Assembly: GCF_021730445.1 (NCBI RefSeq) | Contig: NZ_JADNRM010000016.1 | Span: forward strand, 1-64,000 | Direction of reading: 5' to 3' | Length of the DNA stretch: 64,000 bases | Origin: Phocaeicola faecalis | Lineage (GTDB): Bacteria; Bacteroidota; Bacteroidia; Bacteroidales; Bacteroidaceae | In this document: in pieces, positions 1 to 8,231 of the stretch | Layout: each line of letters opens with the position of its first letter | How positions within the stretch are numbered: position 1 is the first letter of the stretch | Position numbers and translations under genes: made by a program | Notes under the pieces: generated by a model | What the model saw: only the letters and a program-made list of their open reading frames with translations | Told to the model about the DNA's origin: nothing | The model's database searches: none

Positions 1-243
1 CCATCCATGTTGCCATTCCTTCTGCCATTGCACACCGGCACGCAGATAAGCACTTTTCGGCTCTTGCGAAGACAGCCCATAACGATTGGCGGTGAGCCAT
101 AGCGGAGCATACGTGCCATCGGCAACCGAGACGGAAGTCTCTACACGGTAAGAAAACGGAGTGGACGCTTCCTGTTCCTGTGCCGACAGGCAGAGGGGAA
201 TACAGAAAGCTAATACAGATAAACCAATTGATTTACAATACAT
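1..243 (-). CDS. Wzi-like capsule assembly protein, N-terminal part (runs off the window)
   Basis: Only the first 81 codons are present; the gene continues beyond base 1. Translation from the ATG at 243 gives a signal peptide (MYCKSIGLSVLAF then CLSAQEQ, with cleavage likely after the Ala), followed by a segment reading SYRVETSVADGTYAPLWLTA and NRYGLSS. That PLWLTANRYG segment is what I know from the Bacteroidetes 'capsule assembly Wzi family', outer-membrane beta-barrels that anchor surface polysaccharide. The family call rests on memory of the N-terminal motif only. It is separated from the HNH gene by about 110 bases that hold no obvious site, and its placement beside a polysaccharide operon fits. 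Confidence 0.6.
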   Translation of the reverse strand, partial: MYCKSIGLSVLAFCIPLCLSAQEQEASTPFSYRVETSVSVADGTYAPLWLTANRYGLSSQEPKSAYLRAGVQWQKEWQHGW

Positions 244-355
244 TCGCTGTATAAATTACTATTTAATATGATTAATAACTTATGAAAAAGCCCAAAGTCC
301 TCCCTTGAAACTATAAAAACAGCTTCATACGAGAAAACAGGTTATGAGGTTATGG

Positions 356-976
356 CTAAAATAGATTCTCAATCATTGTATAAAACGGATTGAAACTTCC
401 ATCAGACTTCTTTTTAAGATAATTCTCTTTCATTATTCTTAAATCATCTACTGTCAAGGTAGGCGATAGAAAAGGTAAAAGTGTAGCAGAGCGTAATGCA
501 TCCAGAAAACTATCATCTAGTCCTAATAAAGAGATAGTATATTCAGCCCTTTTATCTCCGGGAGTAGCAGCATCAATAGTACCGTTCAGTTTATATTTAA
601 AATGACTGCTGCAATCCGGTTCTAAGGGAGAAATTAAATCAGCCGAAAACTCATTATCCTTCTTCACCCCACAAATATCAGGAGTCGTCTTTGTTGGATA
701 TTTATTGCAAGAAGTATGTAAATTAGTATAATCCAATTGCAAATGGGGAAATTTATTGGCATCTTTGGGGCGAAAATGTTCTATATGAGAATTCAAGCTA
801 CTTATGCTTTGCTCGCAATAGCAACAGATATATCCTTGTTCTTTCAAAAGAGCATCATGTACCTGATGTTTAACTGCAGGTGACTTTTTTCCTAAATCCT
901 GATAAGTTGCACCAGGATTGGCCGCCTTCCATGCACTGAAATTCTGTGGTTCCGGGTCCTTAGAAATATATTTCAT
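356..976 (-). CDS. ptuB: HNH endonuclease, PtuB-like (Septu-type defence)
   Basis: A 206-residue HNH nuclease. The metal-binding and catalytic elements are visible in order: C51, C52 and C54 in YICCYCEQ, the H64-I-E66-H67 core followed by FRPK, then N85-L-H87 and C90-N91. This is the pattern of the small HNH proteins (TIGR02646-like) that pair with an ATPase in Septu defence and in some retrons. The ATG overlaps the stop of the ATPase gene by four bases, so the two are translationally coupled in the order ATPase then HNH, as in ptuAB. No reverse transcriptase lies nearby, so a stand-alone Septu is likelier than a retron effector. The expected role is nucleic-acid cleavage during phage infection, licensed by the ATPase. 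The start is fixed by the coupling. Confidence 0.75.
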   Translation of the reverse strand: MKYISKDPEPQNFSAWKAANPGATYQDLGKKSPAVKHQVHDALLKEQGYICCYCEQSISSLNSHIEHFRPKDANKFPHLQLDYTNLHTSCNKYPTKTTPDICGVKKDNEFSADLISPLEPDCSSHFKYKLNGTIDAATPGDKRAEYTISLLGLDDSFLDALRSATLLPFLSPTLTVDDLRIMKENYLKKKSDGSFNPFYTMIENLF

Positions 977-2223
977 TTTCCTATTAATTCTATTCTTCGA
1001 ATTAAACCTTCAGCAGTCATCAGTTCAGGATCACTAGGTAATCCGGTTTTTAATTTATCCAGTTTTCGCTTTGCCTCTTCCAGATTCTTATCTGTTATAT
1101 CCTTATATAATTCATCAATATCCTGTGCCACTCTCTCCGGCCTTGTATACTTCAATCCCATCAATGCCGTATAGATTGATTCAGGCTTCGCTCCATAACT
1201 GAAAGCCGGTCTATTCATATAAATTTTATTCCCTACACTTTGCAGTATAAAGACGCTTTCAGCCATTACATGATTAGCCACTTGCGGTGAATGCGTTGTA
1301 ATAAAAAACTGGCAATTTGGGAAAGTCTCCATCAATTTAGGTATCACCATCATTTGCCAATTAGGATGCAAATGCAAATCCACTTCATCTATCATCACAA
1401 TCCCTCTTCCCTCCAAGGGATTATCCATCGTGGGGTTCGCCATTGCCAACCGGCGTGATAAATCCGCCACTAATGCAATAAAGCACTTTTCCCCATCCGA
1501 CAATTGATTTATTTTGAAAGATACACCATTCTTATCCAACATCATAGCCAATGGATTCCGCTGTATATGCAAATCCGTAAACTGAGGAAAGAAATTGTCC
1601 AAAGCTCTTCGCACAGCCTTTAGCTGTGAATCCCCTGTAAAGGGAAACTTTTTAATATTCGCCTTTCTGAATTCCTCATTTTCCAAATCCTCCCTTTCTC
1701 TATACCATTCAAAGAAACGTCTGAAATTAGCTTTACTTTCCTCCAATGCACCTTCATAAGCAGCTAATGTATTGAATTTATGCTTTCTCACACGCAATGG
1801 GATATCCAATACAGAGCGTGTCACCGGATAATAAATAACAAGAGGCGCATTCACTTCCAACTGTTCCTGAACTTCACGCACATACCTCATCATATCGGTT
1901 AAACTCGTTTTCAGTTTATTATCATTGGGTGCGCCTAACGCATTTCTATAAAGATTCCATCCCTCCTTGCAAGTATCCAATTTCAGACTTAGATTACAAC
2001 CACTGCCTCCAATTCGTATATCGTCCAAATCAACCAAAACACCTTTTCCATTTTGCACACGAATGCGTGCCACCATCCATGAAAGTAAAATAGACAATGA
2101 TTTTAGGATAGAGGTTTTTCCAGTTCCGTTGCTACCCATAAATAGATTTAACTTAGGGTTGGGCACAAAAGAGAGATTCTCTATACCTCTAAAATTGGAT
2201 ATATTAAGTTCGGTAACAATCAT
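973..2223 (-). CDS. ptuA: ABC/SMC-like AAA ATPase, PtuA-like (Septu-type defence)
   Basis: A 416-residue ATPase of the SMC/RecF-like AAA_21 group. It begins with the typical N-terminal strand LNISNFRGIENL. Next come Walker A GSNGTGKT (30-37), a central coiled region rich in E and R, an ABC-type signature (QLSDGEKCFIALVADLSRRL), Walker B with catalytic acid (IVMIDEVDLHLHP) and an H-loop (FFITTHSPQV). There is no DUF4435 or TOPRIM domain at the C-terminus, and the HNH nuclease is instead the next gene. That architecture fits PtuA, which forms a sensor/regulator complex with PtuB. It could also be a generic OLD-like or retron-associated ATPase; the four-base overlap with an HNH gene decides for Septu. 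The ATG at 2223 lies just downstream of a Bacteroides -7 box. Confidence 0.75.
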   Translation of the reverse strand: MIVTELNISNFRGIENLSFVPNPKLNLFMGSNGTGKTSILKSLSILLSWMVARIRVQNGKGVLVDLDDIRIGGSGCNLSLKLDTCKEGWNLYRNALGAPNDNKLKTSLTDMMRYVREVQEQLEVNAPLVIYYPVTRSVLDIPLRVRKHKFNTLAAYEGALEESKANFRRFFEWYREREDLENEEFRKANIKKFPFTGDSQLKAVRRALDNFFPQFTDLHIQRNPLAMMLDKNGVSFKINQLSDGEKCFIALVADLSRRLAMANPTMDNPLEGRGIVMIDEVDLHLHPNWQMMVIPKLMETFPNCQFFITTHSPQVANHVMAESVFILQSVGNKIYMNRPAFSYGAKPESIYTALMGLKYTRPERVAQDIDELYKDITDKNLEEAKRKLDKLKTGLPSDPELMTAEGLIRRIELIGK

Positions 2224-2244
2224 AATGCTTATGTCTTTATTCTA

Positions 2245-2252
2245 CAAATATA
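2245..2252 (-). promoter_or_regulatory. Bacteroides -7 box upstream of the ptuA-like gene
   Basis: Read on the minus strand this is TATATTTG, matching TAnnTTTG. It ends 21 bases before the ptuA ATG, so the leader would be about 15 bases. No TTTG is seen at the -33 position, so it is only half a consensus. Confidence 0.4.
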
Positions 2253-2322
2253 CAATTCTTTTCGGAAATAACATCTGCACTTTCAAGTTTGTTACATTTT
2301 TCTTTCCTCTTCAGCACGCACC

Positions 2323-2517
2323 TTATTCCTCCCGCAGGTACTCATAATACTGTTTACGCACATTGTTGTTCAGAATGCAAAGTATCAACCTCTTGCCATA
2401 ATAAAACAGCAGACTGGGGAAAATGTCGGGATTAGTCAAATCTTTGGCAGGGAAGGACTCTTCCACTTCCGTTATAATCTGCCCCTCTTCAGCGATACGC
2501 CGGATGATAGCTTCATC
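2323..2517 (-). pseudogene. C-terminal remnant of an AAA-ATPase-like / PD-(D/E)XK protein
   Basis: A 64-codon open stretch ends at a TAA and is bounded upstream by a TGA, with no start. It reads DEAIIRRIAEEGQIITEVEE, then PDIFPSLLFYYGKRLILCIL and NNNVRKQYYEYLREE. The SLLFYYG...NNxVRxQYYEYL pattern is typical of the C-terminal half of the Bacteroides AAA-ATPase_like/PDDEXK_9 family, whose full-length members exceed 500 residues. Everything upstream of the fragment has been lost. The bases from 2518 to 2686 hold no recognisable coding remnant. Family assignment is from memory of the motif. Confidence 0.6.
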
Positions 2518-2686
2518 TCACATTTATACAGCAACATTGCTTGTTACAAAGTTACATAAACAATTCCGACCGGACAAAGGTTTGCAGACGAAATCCAACG
2601 AGAAAATCCTAACCGGATAATTTATTTTATTATCTCAAATGAGGGTGGAGAATAATAACAGAACATCAAAATTGGATACCAACACA

Positions 2687-3436
2687 TTAAAACTTTGCAG
2701 TAATAAACTGAGGGATTTTCCACATCATCTTCATCACCTTGGTAGGGACAGGGCAAAATCCATGTGCACGATACAGCCGGATATCCTCATGCCACATCGC
2801 TTTTCGCTTTTCACTATCCGTACTTAATCCCCCCATACGCATACGCACAATATATCTACGCAGATACTCCACTTTCAACCGGCTCTTGTATAAATAACGT
2901 ACCAACAAGTCGGTATCCGCAGCAATCTTATAACTCTCATCATACAACCCCTCACGCCACATCACATCCCTGCGGATATAACAAGTAGGATGCAAAGGAA
3001 GCCATCCGCATTTCACTTTCCAGCGTTGATAACTTCCGCCAATCCAATTACGCACCACCCGATTGGTATCGTTGCAATCCACAAAAAGTCCGTCACCATA
3101 TACAAAGTCGGCATTTGTTCCCTCAAACCGCTTTACAATGTCCGATACCACATGATTGTCAAAGAAAAAATCATCCGAGTGCATCAGACCGACAATATCA
3201 CCGGTAGCTGCACGGATACCTTTATTGATAGCCTCATACATCCCCCGGTCGGGTTCGGAAATGATTCGTGCCACCCTGCCTTCGTATTGGCGAATAATCT
3301 CAGTCGAACCGTCTGTTGATGCTCCGTCCACAATGATATACTCAATGTCGGGATAATCTTGTGCCAATACAGATTCTATGGCACAACGAATAGTCCCCGC
3401 GCGATTGTAGCACGAAGTAATAATAGATACTTTCAT
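2687..3436 (-). CDS. Family 2 glycosyltransferase (last gene of polysaccharide operon)
   Basis: A 249-residue GT-A fold enzyme of family GT2. The N-terminus shows VSIITSCYNRAGTIRCAIES, then IEYIIVDGASTDGST, NKGIRAATGDIVGLMHSDDF with the metal-binding acidic pair, and a later W-R-E-G-L-Y-DESYKIAADTDLLVRYLY acceptor-side region with the ADxDL motif. It has no membrane segments, so it acts at the cytoplasmic face on lipid-linked intermediates. It resembles the small GT2 enzymes (WcaA-like) that often end Bacteroides capsule operons. It lies 57 bases after the preceding GT2 gene on the same strand. The donor sugar cannot be told from sequence. Confidence 0.85.
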   Translation of the reverse strand: MKVSIITSCYNRAGTIRCAIESVLAQDYPDIEYIIVDGASTDGSTEIIRQYEGRVARIISEPDRGMYEAINKGIRAATGDIVGLMHSDDFFFDNHVVSDIVKRFEGTNADFVYGDGLFVDCNDTNRVVRNWIGGSYQRWKVKCGWLPLHPTCYIRRDVMWREGLYDESYKIAADTDLLVRYLYKSRLKVEYLRRYIVRMRMGGLSTDSEKRKAMWHEDIRLYRAHGFCPVPTKVMKMMWKIPQFITAKF

Positions 3437-3493
3437 AAATATGTATATGTGGAAAAATAATTAACTGAAGCCCCCTGGCCAGTTTCAAACGAA

Positions 3494-4402
3494 TCAGTAT
3501 TTTGTTAAATAATTATCTTTGAGATAGTTTTTTATCTCCTCTTCATTATAATTGAAACGCTTCTTGATTTCATAAATTTTGGCATCAACCAACATTCTAT
3601 ACCAAAAGCCTTGTAATATGTGCCAAATAAAGCCTTCTTTGCCATCTAGGAATCCGCCTTTCAAAATATATCGCCATACAAAATTGATGAAAGGCCGTAC
3701 GAACAGCGGTGACTTGATGTACTTGATTTTAAGCCAACGCTTGCGTTGTTCCTCAGTTCCGAAAAACTTAGGAATCACTTCTTGCGCTTTAGCATCCAAA
3801 CCATATTGCATCATCAGCATATCCACCATTTCACGAGTAGCATATCCATTATGCTTATCCGTCCACCAGGTTAAGTCATTCAAGTTAGCGTCTACCTGAT
3901 TTCCATCATCAACCGTAATAGTACACCCATCGAAAATGCGAATATGCTCATCCATCCATCGATTTTCGCAATCACCGTGTCCACGACGAAACACCTTCAA
4001 GTGATAACTGGGATACCACCCTCCATGCAATAGCGAACGATTCATAAAGTCAATACGCTTACGCACATACACACCATTGACTTGATTTGAGCATTTGCTA
4101 ACAGCTTCTTTTACAGCTGTCCCAAGTTCACCCTCAAGAAACTCATCTGCATCTATTCGCCATATCCAATCTGTAGCAATGCCACACTCATAAACACCGT
4201 AATTAAACTGTGTGGCGTAATTTATCCACTCATGCTGGATTACCCTTGCACCATATTCTTTAGCTAGTTCCGTTGTTCTGTCGTCACTAAAACAATCTAC
4301 GACAACGATGTCATCACAAATTCCTTTTAACGATTTCAAACAGCGAACAATATGCTTTTCTTCATTCTTGGTCAGAATGACAGCTGCAATCGATTGTTTC
4401 AT
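3494..4402 (-). CDS. Family 2 glycosyltransferase (WaaE/KdtX-like)
   Basis: About 302 residues from the ATG at 4402. That start was chosen because it gives an ATGA overlap with the stop of the acyltransferase gene; an in-frame ATG 17 codons upstream would lie inside that gene. The N-terminus reads MKQSIAAVILTKNEEKHIVR, then DDIVVVDCFSDDRT and WIWRIDADEFL (the DxD metal site), and the C-terminal half is rich in aromatics (FINFVWRYILKGGFLDGKEG). This layout is that of the GT2 group with WaaE/KdtX and many O-antigen rhamnosyl or heptosyl transferases. The exact donor and acceptor are not readable from sequence. Confidence 0.85.
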   Translation of the reverse strand: MKQSIAAVILTKNEEKHIVRCLKSLKGICDDIVVVDCFSDDRTTELAKEYGARVIQHEWINYATQFNYGVYECGIATDWIWRIDADEFLEGELGTAVKEAVSKCSNQVNGVYVRKRIDFMNRSLLHGGWYPSYHLKVFRRGHGDCENRWMDEHIRIFDGCTITVDDGNQVDANLNDLTWWTDKHNGYATREMVDMLMMQYGLDAKAQEVIPKFFGTEEQRKRWLKIKYIKSPLFVRPFINFVWRYILKGGFLDGKEGFIWHILQGFWYRMLVDAKIYEIKKRFNYNEEEIKNYLKDNYLTKY

Positions 4403-5421
4403 ATATATTTCTTTAAAATAGGAAGTCTGATCAGAACATTTACTGACATCCAAGAAAGTATGACAATAGCTAGTGATGTCATCAATATCATAAGAATATT
4501 GAGCCCCATGATATTAATATGTAACATTTTAATAATCAAATTAATCCAAACCATATGAATTATATAGATACCCAATGAGCATCTATTAAAGTTTTTCACA
4601 AAAGGATTACAACAAATTTTATCAATCATTTTTCTCCGTCTCATCGCCATTATAAACATCAAAGTAACCTGCATTACAGTGAATGGCGATGTGTAGCCAG
4701 AAAAGCGGAATCGTATATCAAATGCGTATTCTATTACAACCAAAACAAATAGAAATAATATTACCAAAATACAACATTCATCTTTCAAATAATAAGAACA
4801 CCAATCTTTCACTTTTTCTATTGATAAAAAATAGCCAAGTAGTAAATAGCCAACATAAACTGATGAAAGTGGAAAGACTATACCAATATTTTGTTTTACG
4901 CATGGTAATATGGATGTAAAAAAGAATATTATCAAGAGTAAAATCAGCAACTGCCTGGAATGGGGGGGGGGGGTATTTTTCCAACTAAAGATTGGAAGTA
5001 TCAAATATATCCCTAATAACATATACAAATACCAAAGATGATTCCAAGTGTTTCCTTGAATCATATCAACAAAAGAGTTAACAAACAAATCTAAAGTCAA
5101 CGATTTAGTTTTAAAGAACAACTCCATGGATGCAAATAATGTTCCGAATAAGCATAAGAGTATAGCAATTCGTTTAAAATAGCAAAATGCTTTATTGTAA
5201 TCCATAGGTTGCTTCGATAGGAGCAAGAATCCTGTAATCATCATAAAGAGCGGCACAGGCCAAAAAGCCAAACCATTAATTGTTTTAAACAATGCCACCT
5301 CGTTAGCAGTCGCAGTATCACCATACGCAGAAATCCAACAAATACCTACATGGTTCATGATTACTCCTATGGTGGCACAGAGTCTAATAAACTCTACGCC
5401 AGCAATTTTCTCCTTGCTCAT
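4399..5421 (-). CDS. Acyltransferase family 3 membrane protein (probable polysaccharide O-acetyltransferase)
   Basis: A 340-residue multi-pass membrane protein with about ten hydrophobic segments. The N-terminus (EFIRLCATIGVIMNHVGICW) fits the acyltransferase-3/OafA fold, where a conserved early His transfers acyl groups across the membrane. The probable role is O-acetylation of the surface polysaccharide or its precursor. The gene is coupled on both sides by ATGA overlaps (WcaF-like gene upstream, GT2 downstream). Codons for TPPPHS near the middle are made of an uninterrupted C12 run on the coding strand (4962-4973). The frame is open with 12 C, and a gain or loss of one base would truncate the protein. 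Confidence 0.85.
   Translation of the reverse strand: MSKEKIAGVEFIRLCATIGVIMNHVGICWISAYGDTATANEVALFKTINGLAFWPVPLFMMITGFLLLSKQPMDYNKAFCYFKRIAILLCLFGTLFASMELFFKTKSLTLDLFVNSFVDMIQGNTWNHLWYLYMLLGIYLILPIFSWKNTPPPHSRQLLILLLIIFFFTSILPCVKQNIGIVFPLSSVYVGYLLLGYFLSIEKVKDWCSYYLKDECCILVILFLFVLVVIEYAFDIRFRFSGYTSPFTVMQVTLMFIMAMRRRKMIDKICCNPFVKNFNRCSLGIYIIHMVWINLIIKMLHINIMGLNILMILMTSLAIVILSWMSVNVLIRLPILKKYI
4962..4973 (+). repeat. G12 homopolymer (C12 in the acyltransferase coding strand)
   Basis: Twelve consecutive G on the plus strand, read as codons A-CC CCC CCC CCC C-AT in the acyltransferase. It is the longest G/C homopolymer noticed in the window and a classic substrate for slipped-strand mispairing. 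It is in frame (ON) at this length. Confidence 0.9.
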
Positions 5422-5963
5422 AATCTCCTTTTTATAATTTTTGCAGGGTTACCACCAACTACCATCCCAGGTTCAACATCTTTATAAACAGAAGCTGTTG
5501 CCCCAACTACTGCATTTTCACCAATCTCAACTCCCATACTAATGAATGCTCGAGTCCCAATCCATGAGGCTTTATGCAAAGTTATTGGAGCCACAATCAA
5601 TCCTCCTTGGTTACTATTTTTACAAGAGAGTTCATGCCCCGCAGTACATAAATAACTGTACTGAGAAACTGTCACATCATCTTCTAGTGTAACCAGAGCT
5701 TGATTGTAGCAAATTACATTGGGACCTAACCAAGCATTATGCCCAAGTCTCAAATTCCAAGGTGCCCAGATGACAGTACTGCTATATACCCCCGAATCCC
5801 AATGTACTTTTGCCCCAAACAACTTTAATAAGAATAATCGCCAAGGCAAAAACAATTTAGTCCCAAATGGACGAAATAGAAAAAATCTTACAATGTACCA
5901 AAGAGCTCGTAGCATTTTATTAGTCAAAGATACCTTTTCAATATTTAATGATTGAAAGCCCAT
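5418..5963 (-). CDS. WcaF-like hexapeptide-repeat acetyltransferase
   Basis: A 181-residue left-handed beta-helix acyltransferase. It has the WcaF/NodL pattern: N-terminal helices (ALWYIVRFFLFRPF), imperfect hexapeptides from about residue 60 (DSGVYSSTVIWAPWNLRLG), the catalytic-His region YSYLCTAGHELS, and the closing GATASVYKDVEPGMVVGGNP followed by AKIIKRR. It probably O-acetylates a sugar of the polysaccharide repeat using acetyl-CoA in the cytoplasm. The ATG shares one base with the stop of the SDR-GMC gene (TAATG), and the stop overlaps the acyltransferase-3 start (ATGA). It is one of two hexapeptide enzymes in the operon. Confidence 0.85.
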   Translation of the reverse strand: MGFQSLNIEKVSLTNKMLRALWYIVRFFLFRPFGTKLFLPWRLFLLKLFGAKVHWDSGVYSSTVIWAPWNLRLGHNAWLGPNVICYNQALVTLEDDVTVSQYSYLCTAGHELSCKNSNQGGLIVAPITLHKASWIGTRAFISMGVEIGENAVVGATASVYKDVEPGMVVGGNPAKIIKRRL

Positions 5964-8188
5964 TATTCCATTACATTATTTACATATTCTTCCACTAAAG
6001 GTAAAACCGCACAAGTTGAATTTATACCACCGGCACGAGGAAGTACTCCTGTGTTTACCACCAACATATTTTCAAAGCATTGAAAATAATCCTCTACACT
6101 ATTAAAATCACAGAACATTCCAAAAGGATGATATACATCTTCATACTTTTCTGCAGAAGTACTAAAAGGCAATTCTTCATAAACAACCCCATTTTTATCC
6201 AAATAAGACTTCACACAAGCTCGTGCTTTGGTAAACAACTCACCTGTTTGAGGCATGATAGTCAAGTCAACATCGACACTACGTTCGCCGAACGCATCTT
6301 TTTCATTGTTCAGACTCATTTTACCTGATTCTCGTGGAGCCTCTATATCTATTTGGAGATAAAACTCATTTTTGTAGATATACATTTTTTTTAGAATTAT
6401 CATATTCCATGCAAAAGCGATACAAGAAGGAATATTCTTAATAATGTTCATCAACAATCCAGCACGAAACTTATGCCCAAACAATAGTTTCTTCAAATCT
6501 CTAAAGAATGGGAAATCCTCATTGCAGATAGGCTGAGAATAAAAAGAGTAACCATCAATCTCACCTACAAATCGTTTTGTAACCAAAGAAGCACCTTGAA
6601 CATGAAAAGTAAAATCCTGGTCTCCCATTTGAGGACCACTCTTCACCTTAAAAGCACGCTGAGAAAGATGATCGGAGAAAGTCATTTTCCCTTTTTGTTT
6701 TGACAATCCAGATTCAACAAGAAGGCGACTACTCTCAAATGCTCCTGACGTTAAGAAATACTGATCAAAAGCAAGCATCTTGTGTTGTCCATGCTGAATT
6801 AATTCAATTCCAGTAATCAGTTTTCCTTCATTCAAGAGTTTAATTACACGGGAATTACTTAATAGTTTAATCTTCTTATTCTTTGCAATCCTAAAATGTA
6901 TAAAAAGATTTCGATGAAAATAACTCAGCCATATCCCCGTCTTGGTAAACAGGTTTTGTTCCAATCTAACCTCCTGAGTTTTATTTTCCAAACCAAATTT
7001 TGCCAAAACTCGATCTTTGTATTTTATATTAAGAGCTACTATTCCTTTCATGAACTCTGTTGGATTGGCAAAATCATTTTCTGTAAAGGTAAGCAATTGA
7101 CCACCCCATTTAGCAGAAGCCCCTCCATAACCAAAGAAGCGTGCTTTTTGCAAACCTTCATAAGGTGCATTCACGACACGTGAAATATAACCTATCTCTG
7201 ATTCAGTCTTTAAGTGTGAATCTCCAACATCAATAAGAGTAATATTTTCATGTGGATAAACACGAGCTAATAAGTCTGACGTATAACTACCATAAGTACC
7301 AGCACCAAGTACCGCTATTTCCTTCTTCTTGAAAGAAATACCTAAAATCCTTTCCGTATTGGAAGAATCAAACCACGTTCGTTTAAAAACTCCAACAACC
7401 TTCAAATAATGACGTTGTTTGAATATACCAATTGCTTTAAGAATTTTGGCAATAGGTAAAAGTAACCAAGCAGGTAGACACCAAGGCTTGACGTTCCATT
7501 CATCTCTTACAAAATTGTATTTTTTCCCTTCATTCTCATTTTTATTCAGGAACAGACACACTTTAGGTTTATTATCAATCAAGACAAGCTTTACAAGCCC
7601 TTTGTGCAAAGTTTCCCTACAAACTAAAGGCAAGGTTGTTAGCTTATCACCTAACAATATATTGAATCCCAATTTTGTTACTAAAATACCAACCTTACTT
7701 GCCTTTTTATCTTTAGTATAAATGTATCCCGGACGAACATAAGATACAACCAATCCACTGGGAACATGTTCCTCTAAATAATGATCCACAGCCACTTTTA
7801 TACTTGCATATCCACCCTTATTACGATAATCTTTTTCTATTTCACTTTCTTCATTTACATATCTAGCTTCGTTGGGATAAACACTTATTGAAGAAATTTG
7901 AATCAGATTCTTGACTTTCTTTTCTTTGCAAAACTTAAGAAGAGATTTAATATAACGTAAGTTTTCTTCAACCCCTCCATCCTTTATGATAATGAAATTA
8001 ATTACAGTATCATAAGTATCAAGAAATGCATTATGATTCATATCCATCACATCCCCTGTCACCACATATGCTTCTCTGTTATTTTCTCCACGTGAAAAGC
8101 AATCATAAGTGATACCAACTTTATCAAACGTTTTAGTCATTCCGCTTGCAACAAACGATTTATGACCACATACTAATACTTTTTTCAT
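5963..8188 (-). CDS. Two-domain protein: NAD-dependent epimerase-like (SDR) fused to GMC-type FAD oxidoreductase
   Basis: About 741 residues from the ATG at 8188 (a TTG two codons earlier is less likely). Residues 1-290 are an extended SDR: a Rossmann start VLVCGHKSFVASG that departs from GxxGxxG, the Ser region ISSISVYPNE, and the catalytic pair Y-A-S-I-K. From about residue 293 a second dinucleotide fold starts with VLGAGTYGS and ends its second strand with a D. It continues with YGGASAKWGGQ (GMC-like flavin contact) and a C-terminal GMC_oxred_C-like block with HPFG, VVNTGVLPRAGGINST and P. A sugar epimerase/reductase coupled to an alcohol or sugar oxidase is inferred, and the substrate is unknown. 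The two halves exist as separate genes elsewhere, but I see no internal stop or restart here. Confidence 0.7.
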   Translation of the reverse strand: MKKVLVCGHKSFVASGMTKTFDKVGITYDCFSRGENNREAYVVTGDVMDMNHNAFLDTYDTVINFIIIKDGGVEENLRYIKSLLKFCKEKKVKNLIQISSISVYPNEARYVNEESEIEKDYRNKGGYASIKVAVDHYLEEHVPSGLVVSYVRPGYIYTKDKKASKVGILVTKLGFNILLGDKLTTLPLVCRETLHKGLVKLVLIDNKPKVCLFLNKNENEGKKYNFVRDEWNVKPWCLPAWLLLPIAKILKAIGIFKQRHYLKVVGVFKRTWFDSSNTERILGISFKKKEIAVLGAGTYGSYTSDLLARVYPHENITLIDVGDSHLKTESEIGYISRVVNAPYEGLQKARFFGYGGASAKWGGQLLTFTENDFANPTEFMKGIVALNIKYKDRVLAKFGLENKTQEVRLEQNLFTKTGIWLSYFHRNLFIHFRIAKNKKIKLLSNSRVIKLLNEGKLITGIELIQHGQHKMLAFDQYFLTSGAFESSRLLVESGLSKQKGKMTFSDHLSQRAFKVKSGPQMGDQDFTFHVQGASLVTKRFVGEIDGYSFYSQPICNEDFPFFRDLKKLLFGHKFRAGLLMNIIKNIPSCIAFAWNMIILKKMYIYKNEFYLQIDIEAPRESGKMSLNNEKDAFGERSVDVDLTIMPQTGELFTKARACVKSYLDKNGVVYEELPFSTSAEKYEDVYHPFGMFCDFNSVEDYFQCFENMLVVNTGVLPRAGGINSTCAVLPLVEEYVNNVME

Positions 8189-8231
8189 TTTCAACTGAAC
8201 AATTACATAACATTAAGTTGATTACTCGTTA

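Noticed and set aside
356-2300. Possible retron (ATPase and HNH effector genes)
   Set aside because: No reverse transcriptase and no msr/msd-like inverted repeats were seen within several kilobases, so a stand-alone Septu-like pair is the better reading.
2423-2827. Two short plus-strand open frames between the ATPase and GT2 genes
   Set aside because: Poor composition and no start signals; one is opposite the AAA-ATPase relic and the other opposite the GT2 gene end.
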